Assembly: GCF_904846075.1 (NCBI RefSeq)
Contig: NZ_CAJGZH010000001.1
Location: 434,001 to 498,000 of the forward strand
Length of the DNA stretch: 64,000 nt
Reading direction: 5' to 3'
Origin: Psychrobacter glacincola
GTDB lineage: Bacteria; Pseudomonadota; Gammaproteobacteria; Pseudomonadales; Moraxellaceae
The stretch's first letter is position 1. The number at the start of each line of letters is the position of its first letter. Positions 33,638-42,120 of the stretch are shown one piece after another. A program made the position numbers and the translations under genes. The notes beneath the pieces are model-generated. The model made no database searches. It was not told the DNA's origin and was given only the letters and a program-made list of their open reading frames with translations.

Positions 33638-35293
33638 ATGAGTATGTCTTTCGGATTGGCGACCACGCTGAGCACCTCACAAAAACTGACCCCGCAAATG
33701 CAGCAAGCCATTAAATTGCTGCAACTCTCTAGTCTTGAGCTTGCGCAAGAGGTTCAGGCCAAGCTGGATAGTAATCCATTGCTTGAACGTATTGAGGATG
33801 ATGAAGATGAATACGATTATGGCAGCGGCGATAGAGTAGATGAGTCATTGACACTTGATAGCTGGAACCAGAGTACTGATACTGATTCATTTAGCGTAAC
33901 CTCTGAGAGTAATACCCACAACTCTGAACAAGATGAAGACTTTAGTGACAGCTTGGAAAAATTACAGCAAACCAGTATCGATGATGGTGCCATAGACAAT
34001 CATACGATGGATAGTGACGACTATAGTAGCTTTGAAAATAGTGCTGATAACAGCAACTATGCATCTACGCCGAGCAGTTCGGGGAGCAAAAGTGACGAGG
34101 ATTTTGATAGTTATCAAGGCGGCACTTCTGCCACCATACAAGACCATGTGCGCTGGCAGCTGAACTTCAAGCATCTCTCAGAAGCGGACATGTTGATTGC
34201 AACCTATCTGATAGACTCTATGGATGACATGGGTTTTGTGCGGCTTGATATCGATGAGCTGTTGCAAAGCTTCGATACCATGGCAAGTTTTTATCAATGG
34301 GATGAATCTGTTGAGCACGATGAAGTCATGGCTGTTTTACGGGTTATTCAGTCTTGCGATCCGCTGGGTGTCGGGGCGCGAAATCTCAGTGAGTGCCTAG
34401 CGATTCAGTTGTCCAAGCTCGATGCAAATACTGACCATCTAAAAGAAGCGCAAGCATTATTGTCAGCCAGTGAGCATTTGGTGAGCAATAACATCAAAGC
34501 ATTGACTGAGCGGACTGGACTCGCGCCTGCACAGATTACCCCCGCGCTTAACTTACTGCGTACCTTGAATCCGTCACCTGGCCTACTATTTCAAAGCAGC
34601 CAACCAGACTATACTCAGTCGCCAGCCAGCTATGATATTCCTGATGTTTTGGTCACGCCTATACGTCACCATCAGAATCAGACGAGTTCAGATACATCGA
34701 CGCAAGAGGACGGCTGGAATGTGCGCCTCAATCCTGACACCATGCCAAAGCTGCGAGTCAATCAAGAATATGCCAATTTGGTGAAGCGCGGTGATGACAG
34801 CCCCGACAATCAATATCTGCGTGAAAACCTCACCGATGCCCGCTTGTTTATTCGTAGTATTGAAGAGCGCAATCAAAACTTATTAAAAGTGGCAACCAGT
34901 ATTGTGCGTTATCAGCAAGAGTTCTTGCAGCATGGCGCGACTGCCATGCAACCGCTCATCCTAAAAGCCATTGCGGAAGAAGTGGATTTGCACGAATCGA
35001 CCGTTTCACGTCTAACCACCAGTAAAACAATTTTGACGCCGCAGGGATTATTTTCACTCAAACATTTCTTTTCATCTCATGTCAGCAGTACCGACGGTGA
35101 TATTTCATCGACTGCCATTAGCGCCATGATTAAGCAACTGATAGCCGATGAAGATGCCAAAAAGCCATTATCTGACAGTCGCATAAAAGATTGTTTATTA
35201 TCCGAAGGTATCGATATCGCTAGAAGAACCGTGGCCAAATATCGTGAAGCAATGAATATTGGCTCGTCTACTCAGCGCAAACAGAAATATTAA
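33638..35293 (+). CDS. rpoN: RNA polymerase sigma-54 factor
   Basis: Sigma factor for -24/-12 promoters that need enhancer-binding ATPases. 551 aa. Region I is clear and Gln/Leu-rich (LTPQMQQAIKLLQLSSLEL). Region II is a long acidic Ser/Asp/Glu-rich linker, about residues 48-165, longer than usual. The core-binding domain follows (LIATYLIDSMDDMGFVRLD, VIQSCDPLGVGARNLSECLA). Near the C-terminus are the HTH (AEEVDLHESTVSRLTTSK) and the RpoN box ARRTVAKYREAM. The upstream gene is convergent, and the downstream hpf is the standard neighbour. Confidence 0.97.
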   Translation: MSMSFGLATTLSTSQKLTPQMQQAIKLLQLSSLELAQEVQAKLDSNPLLERIEDDEDEYDYGSGDRVDESLTLDSWNQSTDTDSFSVTSESNTHNSEQDEDFSDSLEKLQQTSIDDGAIDNHTMDSDDYSSFENSADNSNYASTPSSSGSKSDEDFDSYQGGTSATIQDHVRWQLNFKHLSEADMLIATYLIDSMDDMGFVRLDIDELLQSFDTMASFYQWDESVEHDEVMAVLRVIQSCDPLGVGARNLSECLAIQLSKLDANTDHLKEAQALLSASEHLVSNNIKALTERTGLAPAQITPALNLLRTLNPSPGLLFQSSQPDYTQSPASYDIPDVLVTPIRHHQNQTSSDTSTQEDGWNVRLNPDTMPKLRVNQEYANLVKRGDDSPDNQYLRENLTDARLFIRSIEERNQNLLKVATSIVRYQQEFLQHGATAMQPLILKAIAEEVDLHESTVSRLTTSKTILTPQGLFSLKHFFSSHVSSTDGDISSTAISAMIKQLIADEDAKKPLSDSRIKDCLLSEGIDIARRTVAKYREAMNIGSSTQRKQKY

Positions 35294-35721
35294 ATGTCAC
35301 AATTCAATGAGTTAAGAGAAAAATAGTGCTATCGCTAATATATTTCTTGATAAATATAAAAAATAAAATTTTCTGATTATATAGAAACATTTAGGAAACA
35401 ACCGATTTTATTACATTTAATTACACTTTACTGTCTTGCTACTATTCGATATTCATGACAAATTAGAGTCGTACCAACAACGAAATCTAAGTGTCGATTT
35501 AGCGTATTTACTTATCTCATTAATCAAAATGACAACGAAAGGACACGTTCGATTTTTGCTAAAAGCATCGATTACTAAAGGCGCTCATTAATAAAGATAC
35601 ACCATTCATTGTTGGTAAGGCAGGGTGAAAAAGCAGGAATGCTGGCTCATCTGTTGATTGTAAGTAACAACGCAAGCAACAACGTAGGCAACAATGTAAG
35701 TCATAATAAAAGGACAACAAT
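35294..35721. other. Intergenic region between rpoN and hpf
   Basis: 428 AT-rich bases, which implies that hpf has its own promoter. A three-copy 12-bp repeat lies just before the hpf ribosome-binding site (listed separately). No other structure noticed. Confidence 0.5.
35662..35697. repeat. 12-bp tandem repeat, three imperfect copies
   Basis: AAGTAACAACGC, AAGCAACAACGT and AGGCAACAATGT in direct succession, 25 bp before the hpf start codon and inside its probable 5' leader. Confidence 0.7.
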
Positions 35722-36090
35722 ATGAATGTTTCTATCAGTGGTCACCATATCAGTGTTACCGACGCTATGAACGCAGCTGTTCAAGAAAAACTTGATAAAA
35801 TTGGTCGTCATTTTGATCAAATTCAAAGTATTCAAGTCATTTTATCATTAGATAACAGCGGTGCTATAAAGAGCCATAAGGCTGAAGCGATTATGCGAGT
35901 CTCGGGTAAAGAGATGTTTGTCCAAGCGCTTGACGATGATATGTATAAAGCCATTAACGAGATGGCAGACAAACTTGATAGACAAGTACGCAAGTACAAA
36001 ACCAAGTTGGAGAGCAAAAAGACTCAGGGTGCTGGGCGTGACGGACGCTATGAAGAGCTGATGACAGACGATGCTGCTCCAGCAGTTTAA
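35722..36090 (+). CDS. hpf: Ribosome hibernation-promoting factor
   Basis: Binds the 30S decoding centre in stationary phase and drives formation of inactive 100S ribosomes. 122 aa, the short HPF type. The HPF/RaiA fold shows as NVSISGHHISVTDAMNAAVQEKL, then IQVILSLDNSGAIKSHKAEA and DDDMYKAINEMADKLDRQVRKYKTKL, with the basic helix that contacts rRNA. The C-terminal ~20 residues are a short tail; the long-form dimerisation domain is absent. AAAGGAC precedes the ATG. ptsN, often next in this cluster, is not here. Confidence 0.95.
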   Translation: MNVSISGHHISVTDAMNAAVQEKLDKIGRHFDQIQSIQVILSLDNSGAIKSHKAEAIMRVSGKEMFVQALDDDMYKAINEMADKLDRQVRKYKTKLESKKTQGAGRDGRYEELMTDDAAPAV

Positions 36091-36200
36091 TGTTATAGAG
36101 TTTAGGATATTTAAAGGTTAATGATTACTGGCTGATGAAATAATATATAGTATAAATAGCCGCATTTTTAGATATCTCTAAATGACATTGCCTAAAACGG

Positions 36201-36239
36201 AAAAAGACCTCGAACGTTTGCTACGTTGAGGTCTTTTTT
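36201..36239. terminator. Bidirectional terminator between hpf and thiS
   Basis: AAAAAGACCTC...GAGGTCTTTTTT with additional pairing AACG/CGTT inside the loop. Symmetric A and T runs suit both converging genes. Confidence 0.88.
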
Positions 36240-36328
36240 ATGAGCAATTATTTTTTAAAAACTCATCTTTAAATACATTTCTTTAAGTACATTCATTTTC
36301 AAATCAACAGATCATCATTTTAGCTAAA

Positions 36329-36529
36329 TTAGCCACCACCGACTGCTTGTACCACTTCAATATTCATACCTTCAGCGATACTTAATTGAGCAAGCTCACT
36401 CTTTGGAATCAGGTCGCCATCGACTTCTACTGCGTAACGACCTTGGCTAAGACCAAGCTCATTGATGACCAATTGCACGGTCTGATGGGTAGTCTGTAGT
36501 GTCTTACCGTTAACGATAATGGTACTCAT
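36329..36529 (-). CDS. thiS: Sulfur carrier protein ThiS
   Basis: Ubiquitin-like protein, thiocarboxylated at its C-terminal Gly-Gly, that carries sulfur to ThiG for the thiamine thiazole. 66 aa, ending in VVQAVGGG as required. The beta-grasp pattern is recognisable (IIVNGKTLQT, YAVEVDGDLIPKSEL, MNIEVVQ). AAGGAG precedes the ATG. It is not next to thiG, which is 24 kb away in this window. Confidence 0.93.
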   Translation of the reverse strand: MSTIIVNGKTLQTTHQTVQLVINELGLSQGRYAVEVDGDLIPKSELAQLSIAEGMNIEVVQAVGGG

Positions 36530-36571
36530 AAAATATACTCCTTAATGATTTTTTATCCTTTTGTGCGTACT

Positions 36572-36605
36572 AAGGCGTGTCCTCATTTTTATCTCTATTT
36601 TCAAA
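36572..36605. repeat. Possible solo end of the 43192-43355 element
   Basis: CTAAGGCGTGTCCTCA matches the left end of that element (CTAGGGCGTGTCCTCA) with one change; similarity fades after that. No matching opposite end is visible nearby. Confidence 0.4.
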
Positions 36606-36653
36606 ATGGGGATATGCTATAGAGTGCAACTTACTTATTGTTTGATCGATTGG

Positions 36654-37031
36654 TTATTTTGCGACCAATTTGTTCATCTTAAATGATGACAATGCTAGCC
36701 ATAGCCAACCTGCAATCATTAGTACACCACCGATAGGCGTGATCGCGCCAAACCAAAGTGGTGCGCCAAGTGTCATCGCATATAAGCTACCAGCAAATAT
36801 GATAATGCCAATTTGTAATAGCCATGCAGTGATTTGAGTAGCATATTTCATGCGAATAAACAGACCAACCAGTAATAAACCCAGCGCATGTATAAAAAAA
36901 TAAAGTGTTGCAGTGTGCCACCATTCGAGTTGTTGAGCACTGGCGATGTTTTTTAGGCCATGCGCCCCAAACGCCCCTAAAGCGACGGCGATGGCCATAT
37001 TGATCGCTGCAATTCCTATCCAATTTAACAT
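36654..37031 (-). CDS. DUF423 (YgdD-like) inner-membrane protein
   Basis: 125 aa with four hydrophobic helices. The DUF423 signature is complete: AVALGAFGAHGLKN at the N-terminus, WHTATLYFFIHALGLLLVGL, GIIIFAGSLYAMTLGAP and ITPIGGVLMIAGWLWL. The family is widespread and its function is unknown. It starts at ATG 37031 with only a weak ribosome-binding site. It follows rpoH on the same strand, 63 bp away. Confidence 0.92.
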   Translation of the reverse strand: MLNWIGIAAINMAIAVALGAFGAHGLKNIASAQQLEWWHTATLYFFIHALGLLLVGLFIRMKYATQITAWLLQIGIIIFAGSLYAMTLGAPLWFGAITPIGGVLMIAGWLWLALSSFKMNKLVAK

Positions 37032-37094
37032 GACAAACTCGTATTATCTAAAAAATACCGCTGGTGAAAGACAGGCACTACTGATAGGTAATTG

Positions 37095-38120
37095 CTACTG
37101 AATATCGTCTGGCAAAATAACGCTATCAATGGTCATTGCCTCGCGGATTTTGTCCATGGCGTTTTTTTCGATTTGGCGTACGCGTTCTGCTGAGATAGAG
37201 TAGACGGCTGCCAATTCGTGTAAGGTTGATTTTTGCTCAGAGAGCCAGCGCTGCTCCACGATATCGCGTGAGCGCTCATCAAGGGTATCCATTGCCGCGA
37301 TCAATGCAGATGAGTTGCTTTCTTCCCAATCGGCTTCTTCTAACTGCTCGGCAGGATCGATACCATCTTCCAAAAATAGCTGCGGTGCATAACGTCCATC
37401 GTCGTCATCGCTAGATTGCGCCTCAAACGAGGCATCATAAGAGGTAAGCCGCGATTCCATTTCTAACACCTGCTTGCGTGTGACATTTAAGTCTTTGGCA
37501 ATGGCATCAGCCTCTTCTAGCGTTAGCTGGTTGTTGGTTTTTTTGAGACTACGCAAGTTAAAGAACAATTTACGGTGCGCTTTGGTGGTCGCGACTTTGA
37601 CAATACGCCAGTTACGAATCACAAATTCATGAATTTCTGCTTTAATCCAATGCACAGCAAATGACACCAAACGCACACCCTTATTCGGGTCAAAGCGTTT
37701 TACAGCCTTCATTAGTCCCAGATTACCCTCTTGGATTAAGTCTGCTTGCGGCAAACCATAACCCGAGTAGCTGCGGGCAATATGAATCACAAAACGCAGG
37801 TGCGACATCACGAGCAGACGTGCTGCTTCTACATCGCCTTCGTCATAATAGCGATGTGCCAGCTCTTGCTCTTGGATTGGTGTCAAAATTGGAATTTGGT
37901 GCACCGTGTTGATATAAGCGCCCAAATTGACCCCAGGTGCTGACAAATGAGTCGGCATCGCTGGCACTAAGTCACGGGTGCTAGTGTCGCCTAAGGCGCT
38001 CGCATCATAAGGTGGACGTTGGGCGGCAGCTTTTAATGCGGCATCACGTGCTTCGTTTTTTATAGGAGCTGCCTCATCTTTTTTATTCGTTTTTGCCGTA
38101 TCAGTAGAATTATTAGCCAT
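37095..38120 (-). CDS. rpoH: RNA polymerase sigma-32 (heat-shock) factor
   Basis: Directs transcription of heat-shock genes. 341 aa from ATG 38120; an in-frame ATG at 38150 would add 10 residues and is less likely. Region 1.2/2.1: INTVHQIPILTPIQEQELAHRY. Region 2: HLRFVIHIARSYSGYGLPQADLIQEGNLGLMK, with the core-binding motif at its end. Region 2.4/3: RLVSFAVHWIKAEIHEFVIRNWRIV, typical of RpoH. Region 4.2 HTH: STLHELAAVYSISAERVRQIEK. The N-terminal ~50 residues are a charged extension beyond E. coli RpoH (284 aa). No obvious thermosensor helix was checked. Confidence 0.95.
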   Translation of the reverse strand: MANNSTDTAKTNKKDEAAPIKNEARDAALKAAAQRPPYDASALGDTSTRDLVPAMPTHLSAPGVNLGAYINTVHQIPILTPIQEQELAHRYYDEGDVEAARLLVMSHLRFVIHIARSYSGYGLPQADLIQEGNLGLMKAVKRFDPNKGVRLVSFAVHWIKAEIHEFVIRNWRIVKVATTKAHRKLFFNLRSLKKTNNQLTLEEADAIAKDLNVTRKQVLEMESRLTSYDASFEAQSSDDDDGRYAPQLFLEDGIDPAEQLEEADWEESNSSALIAAMDTLDERSRDIVEQRWLSEQKSTLHELAAVYSISAERVRQIEKNAMDKIREAMTIDSVILPDDIQ

Positions 38121-38199
38121 ATTCTTGACCTTGATTAAATAGTGACGCAAATAGTCAGATAAAAATCTTTATAGTTGTAATTGTAAAGGATAGCGACAC

Positions 38200-38655
38200 T
38201 TAGTTGCTATCAGTTTTAGTAATGATGAAGTGATATATTGTATCGAAACGCTGTGCTGATAAGCTATCCGCTGATGGCTGATCCGTCATGCTATTAACGA
38301 TTAATCGCAGTTGACTTGCGGCATTTGCTTGCTGGCTTTGTTGACAAAAAGCGGTGATATCAGCCTGTGAGTTGGCATCAGTTGCGACCACATATAATGA
38401 ACCGCCAGCTGTGACGTCACGTAGTGCTACTTTGGTTTTTAACAGCGGCATTGGACAAGCAAGTCCGCGACCATCAACGAAACGTTGAACATGAATAGGC
38501 TGCGTTTCATTCGCCTCATGATCTGTAGTGACAGTATGCGCTGGTAACAAGTCTAACAGGTTGTTGATGTATTGCTGCTCAGTATCAGACAAATCTGCTG
38601 ATAAGTTTATAGAATAAGGCGAATATACGGTGGTTGACTGACGATCAGCAGACAT
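38200..38655 (-). CDS. TusA-family sulfurtransferase-like protein
   Basis: 151 aa. The C-terminal ~90 residues are a TusA/SirA-like domain with the active-site motif GLACPMPLLKTKVALRD (CPMP), followed by GGSLYVVATDANSQADITAFC. The N-terminal ~60 residues are an extension not seen in TusA (81 aa). The family transfers sulfur for tRNA thiolation or other sulfur trafficking; which one applies here is not shown. The chosen start is ATG 38655. The longer frame to 38808 runs through a hexanucleotide repeat coding (SL)n and is not credible. A -10-like TACAAT lies just upstream on the minus strand. Confidence 0.85.
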   Translation of the reverse strand: MSADRQSTTVYSPYSINLSADLSDTEQQYINNLLDLLPAHTVTTDHEANETQPIHVQRFVDGRGLACPMPLLKTKVALRDVTAGGSLYVVATDANSQADITAFCQQSQQANAASQLRLIVNSMTDQPSADSLSAQRFDTIYHFIITKTDSN

Positions 38656-38714
38656 AAAATAAACCTTATAAATATTTTGGTTTGTACTAAATTGTATTGA
38701 ACATTCGCAAACAC

Positions 38715-38750
38715 ACAATGACAATGACAATGACAATGACAATGACAGTG
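38715..38750. repeat. Hexanucleotide microsatellite ACAATG x5 plus one degenerate unit
   Basis: Five perfect ACAATG units (38715-38744) and ACAGTG (38745-38750). On the minus strand they read CATTGT. They end about 60 bases upstream of the TusA-like start codon. The unit next to the gene supplies the first bases of a possible -35 (TTGTGT), 16 bp before TACAAT. Confidence 0.85.
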
Positions 38751-38877
38751 CCTGTAATTCATAAAAGACACTCGGCAGTGGCCAGACCCTATAATCATGA
38801 AATGCCATTATACCAAATAGCCGATATGTAGTTGAAGTTGAATATAATCAACGTCACATTCAGTTCATTAGAATCAC

Positions 38878-38985
38878 ATATAGTTTGTTCAAGATAATTT
38901 AGATACAAGGAAGGCGAGCAAAAGTACTAAAAATAGTAGACTAAGCGCGCCTGACACCATATCCATTTTATAGGGGATTGACTAA
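38878..38985. repeat. Dispersed ~110-bp repeat, copy 2
   Basis: Second copy of the 21242-21351 element with the same core (GATACAAGGAAGGCGAGC, AATAGTAGACTAAGCG, CCTGACACC) and imperfect inverted ends. Lies in the intergenic space between the TusA-like gene and the M48 protease gene. Confidence 0.75.
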
Positions 38986-39108
38986 AGCCATGTTGCACAA
39001 TAGTGACGGACAGCTGAGTTATTGGTAGTCGAATGCAGACTAGAATTGACCTTATATCAGCAAGCTCGTATAGTCGAAAAACGTTTAGTCAAAAAATCAG
39101 TCGAAAAA

Positions 39109-39156
39109 ACCTTACTTCAAAAACACCTTACTTCAAAAACACCTTACTTCAAAAAA
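39109..39156. repeat. 16-bp tandem repeat, three copies
   Basis: ACCTTACTTCAAAAAC three times in a row (39109, 39125, 39141; the last differs by one base). Ends about 75 bp before the M48 protease start. Confidence 0.85.
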
Positions 39157-39230
39157 AGTATCATTACTCACTTGCATAGGATACGTACTTGAACCATTTT
39201 AATAGACAATCGATACTTGGTAATGCGCCC

Positions 39231-40859
39231 ATGACCCAGGAAAAAAAATGTAAAAGTGCCGAGCGTTCGATGGCATTATCGAGCGCTATTAAATTGGCGT
39301 TGTCGGCGGTACTAATGACGATGACCACTGCTGCCATGAGCGAGGATAGTCTTAATAATGCTAATACGAGCAGCAAAGTGATGGCATCCAATTATAATTC
39401 ATGGCAAACCACAGGCTCAGAAGAGCTAAATCTGCCCAATTTGCGTGGACAAGGCTTGAGCTTCGCTGAGCAATATCAAAACAAATTGCTCGGCGAATGG
39501 TCGTTACGGAACGTCAATGGTCGTATCAAAATGGAGCATGATCCTTGGATTCAAGAAACGGTCAAAGACATGACTTGGCGTCTCAATGCGCAAGCAAGGC
39601 AGCAAGCGCCGATGGGTTTGGTTATCATTGATAACCCAAGTATCAATGCCTTTGCAGCACCAGGTGGGGTCATTGGACTCAATAAAGGGACGATTCTGGC
39701 CGCTAGCAGTATGGATGAGCTTGCCAGTGTGGTGGCGCATGAAGTTGCTCACATCAGTCAGCGCCATTATGAGAGTGGTGCTGATGAGCGCAAAAAGGCT
39801 TTGCTGATGCAGATAGGCGGTATGCTAGCGGCGATTGCAGCATCGGCGGTCGATGGTGATGCTGCGGCGGCAGTTATGATGGGCAGCCAAACGGCAACGA
39901 TGAATAGTACCATGGCATTTAGTCGAAATAATGAGCGCGAGGCCGATCGTGTGGGTATGCAAATAATGACCCAAGCAGGCTATGATCCAAGGGCAATGCC
40001 ACGATTTTTTGCCACAATGAATCAACGCAGCCAGCTCAATCAAATTGAGAATCGGTTTTTACCAAGCTTTGTACGCTCGCATCCATTGAGTAACGAGCGC
40101 TTAAGTGAAGCACAAAGTCGTGCACAGCATTATCCCTCATTGCCCCTAAACCAACAGCAGCGTCATCAGTCTTTATTTGATTTGCTCTACTGGCGTGTCC
40201 AAAGTACTGGCAAACATGCCTCAGAGACCGTCCTAACGACGGCTGCTAAAAATAGCGTAGGCGCCAAATTGGCTTTGATGAATTGGTATGGCGAACAGCA
40301 ACGTTTTACAGAGGCAAGCGAGGTACTGGCTGAAATTAATCGACTACCGCCTACGCAACGTCAAAATTTAGAGCCTTTACTATCGATTACTCATAGCCAA
40401 ATTTTAACAGAACAGAATAAATGGTCACAAGCAGCAGACATATTAGCCAGCCAGCAGCGTCTGTATCCTGAGCGTCGTGATCTGCGTCTTTATTTGGCAG
40501 AAGCGCTCACTAATAGTAATCAGCCGGTCAAAGCCCAAGCACTGCTCAAGCCGCTGACCGAGCAGCAGCCAAGCGATCGTTATGCGTGGCAGACCTTGCA
40601 ATTGGCCAATGAAAAACTGGCAAAAACGACTGATTCTGCGTCGCTGAAAAGTATTGCCACCATTAACGCGCTACGCTATCGTAGTCATGACCAGCTATGG
40701 AGTGGTCGTTATGAGAGTGCATTGACGTCACTGACCCAAGCCAAACAACTAACGGAAAAACTTCAAACCACGGCTCAAGCCGGTAGTGCCCGCCCATTAC
40801 TTGCCAATATTAATGCAGAAATCAAAGCAGTAAAAACCGCCAAAGACTTTGAGCCTTAG
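39231..40859 (+). CDS. M48-family periplasmic metalloprotease with TPR region, BepA-like
   Basis: About 542 aa from ATG 39231 (a TTG at 39189 would extend it). A long charged N-region leads to a signal peptide (SSAIKLALSAVLMTMTTAAM). The zinc protease motif HEVAH is in VVAHEVAHISQRH at about residue 177, preceded by INAFAAPGGVIGLNKG; the third ligand Glu is in NNEREADRVGMQIM. The second half consists of TPR-like helices (QNKWSQAADILASQQRLYPERRDLRLYLAEAL). This layout is that of BepA/YfgC, which degrades stalled LptD/BAM substrates in the periplasm. Expected length is about 480-560 aa. The promoter region carries the three-copy 16-bp repeat. Confidence 0.92.
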   Translation: MTQEKKCKSAERSMALSSAIKLALSAVLMTMTTAAMSEDSLNNANTSSKVMASNYNSWQTTGSEELNLPNLRGQGLSFAEQYQNKLLGEWSLRNVNGRIKMEHDPWIQETVKDMTWRLNAQARQQAPMGLVIIDNPSINAFAAPGGVIGLNKGTILAASSMDELASVVAHEVAHISQRHYESGADERKKALLMQIGGMLAAIAASAVDGDAAAAVMMGSQTATMNSTMAFSRNNEREADRVGMQIMTQAGYDPRAMPRFFATMNQRSQLNQIENRFLPSFVRSHPLSNERLSEAQSRAQHYPSLPLNQQQRHQSLFDLLYWRVQSTGKHASETVLTTAAKNSVGAKLALMNWYGEQQRFTEASEVLAEINRLPPTQRQNLEPLLSITHSQILTEQNKWSQAADILASQQRLYPERRDLRLYLAEALTNSNQPVKAQALLKPLTEQQPSDRYAWQTLQLANEKLAKTTDSASLKSIATINALRYRSHDQLWSGRYESALTSLTQAKQLTEKLQTTAQAGSARPLLANINAEIKAVKTAKDFEP

Positions 40860-40905
40860 GCGGTTATGGTTACAATGGTGTCATTGGCTTTCGATGACAC
40901 TATGT

Positions 40906-41355
40906 CTAGCCTTGCAGCGCATCTTTTACTAGCTTAGAGATAAGAGCAGGGTCTGCGCGTCCTGCGGTTTTGTTCTTTAATACACCCATCACACTGCCCA
41001 TGTCACGCATAGACGTTGCGCCTTGTGCAGCGATTTCTGCATTGACCAACGCCGCAAGTTCAGCATCATCCATTTGTTTTGGCATAAACTCATTGATGAT
41101 ATCAATCTCAAACTGCTCTTTGGTGGCCAGATCATCACGACTGTTTTCGGTAAAAATAGTCAATGACTCATGGCGCTGTTTGAGCTGTTTTTGCAATATC
41201 TCTAATACTTGCGCATCATCAAGCTCAATTTGACGGTCAATCTCAATTTGCTTGATGACGGCTTGCACGTTGCGCAAGACTTTAACGCGCTCAATCTCAC
41301 GCGCTTTCATAGAAATTTTGACATTGTCTGATAAAGTTTGCTTAAGTTGGCTCAT
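40906..41355 (-). CDS. GatB/YqeY-domain protein
   Basis: 149 aa, helical, closely matching the YqeY family, whose domain is also the tail of GatB. Typical sequence: MKAREIERVKVLRNVQAVIKQIEID, QKQLKQRHESLTIF, EFEIDIINEFMPKQMDDAEL and DMGSVMGVLKNKTAGRADPALIS. It may take part in tRNA-dependent amidation or a related function; its true role is unknown. AAGGAT precedes the ATG. It follows rpsU, the usual order, but after the rpsU terminator. The dnaG gene often found next is not here. Confidence 0.93.
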   Translation of the reverse strand: MSQLKQTLSDNVKISMKAREIERVKVLRNVQAVIKQIEIDRQIELDDAQVLEILQKQLKQRHESLTIFTENSRDDLATKEQFEIDIINEFMPKQMDDAELAALVNAEIAAQGATSMRDMGSVMGVLKNKTAGRADPALISKLVKDALQG

Positions 41356-41422
41356 TGTTATTATCCTTATTTGTGAAGAATTATTTGTTCAAATTTTTTA
41401 GTAATAATAAAAATTGTAGCAT

Positions 41423-41460
41423 AAAAAACGCCACTGATATCAATGGATAACAGTGGCGTT
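41423..41460 (-). terminator. Rho-independent terminator of rpsU
   Basis: AACGCCACTG / CAGTGGCGTT stem followed by TTTTTT on the minus strand; a 14-nt loop. Lies between rpsU and yqeY, so yqeY is reached by read-through or its own promoter. Confidence 0.8.
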
Positions 41461-41496
41461 AATGTAGCACTTGTACTTGATTAATCGACTTGTCGA

Positions 41497-41712
41497 TTAG
41501 TACATACGAGTGGTACGAATAGTTTCGCGTTGTAATTTTTTCTTATAACGCTTTACGGCAGCAGCTTTCTTACGCTTACGTACTTGCGTTGGTTTTTCAT
41601 AAAACTCACGCTTACGTACGTCTGATAATACGCCAGCTTTTTCACAAGCACGTTTGAAACGACGGATAGCGATGTCAACTGGTTCGTTTTCTTTAACCTT
41701 AACTGCAGGCAT
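41497..41712 (-). CDS. rpsU: 30S ribosomal protein bS21
   Basis: 71 aa, highly basic, with the invariant sequence [21 protein letters not shown], then [20 protein letters not shown] and a C-terminus RTTRMY typical of gammaproteobacterial bS21. Needed for translation initiation with structured or SD-led mRNAs. AGGAG precedes the ATG. It is divergent from tsaD in many genomes; here two lipoprotein genes and a small element have come between. Confidence 0.98.
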
Positions 41713-42120
41713 GAAGACTCCTCGATTAGGATGAGATATAAGGGCATTAGTTTGGCTGTGTATTAGTATTTAGCCGTAATATCTCAAGATTACAGGCATC
41801 AGCTCAAACTAGGATAATCTTGCGCATGAGCACAAGGGCAGGTATTTTAATAAAAAATAGCAATAAAGTCAATTATTTTAACACATTAATCCATATTTAT
41901 CATTAAGTTGCAAGACGTAATGCGAAGAGACAATTAGAAAAGTGATTAGGATGCATGTTTTTGATCCAGATTCAATGAATCTATAAAGACAAAGTATAAA
42001 ATCACTATAAATAAAAACCCTACTGTCTATAACGGTTTGGCTGGAGTTTATGCTATGATAATTTGCATATGATAGTCAGCATATTAACCATTTTATGCGC
42101 ATTTTATTGAGGATGTTGGA
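41713..42120. other. Divergent intergenic region between rpsU and the Ala/Thr-rich lipoprotein gene
   Basis: 408 AT-rich bases with the rpsU promoter and the promoter of the lipoprotein gene. GCTATGATAATTTGC near 42051-42065 is a -10-like candidate for the plus-strand gene. No reading frame supported. Confidence 0.45.

Noticed and set aside
38656..38808. N-terminal extension of the TusA-like gene through the (SL)n repeat
   Set aside because: The Ser-Leu repeat is simply the hexanucleotide repeat read in frame. ATG 38655 starts the conserved region and lies after a promoter-like sequence.
39109..39156. CRISPR-like array
   Set aside because: Units are contiguous 16-mers with no spacers, and no cas genes occur. 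The same applies to the arrays at 53437 and 63308.
41973..42120. Small RNA gene before the Ala/Thr-rich lipoprotein gene
   Set aside because: Only AT-rich sequence and a -10-like box, without a terminator-like hairpin.
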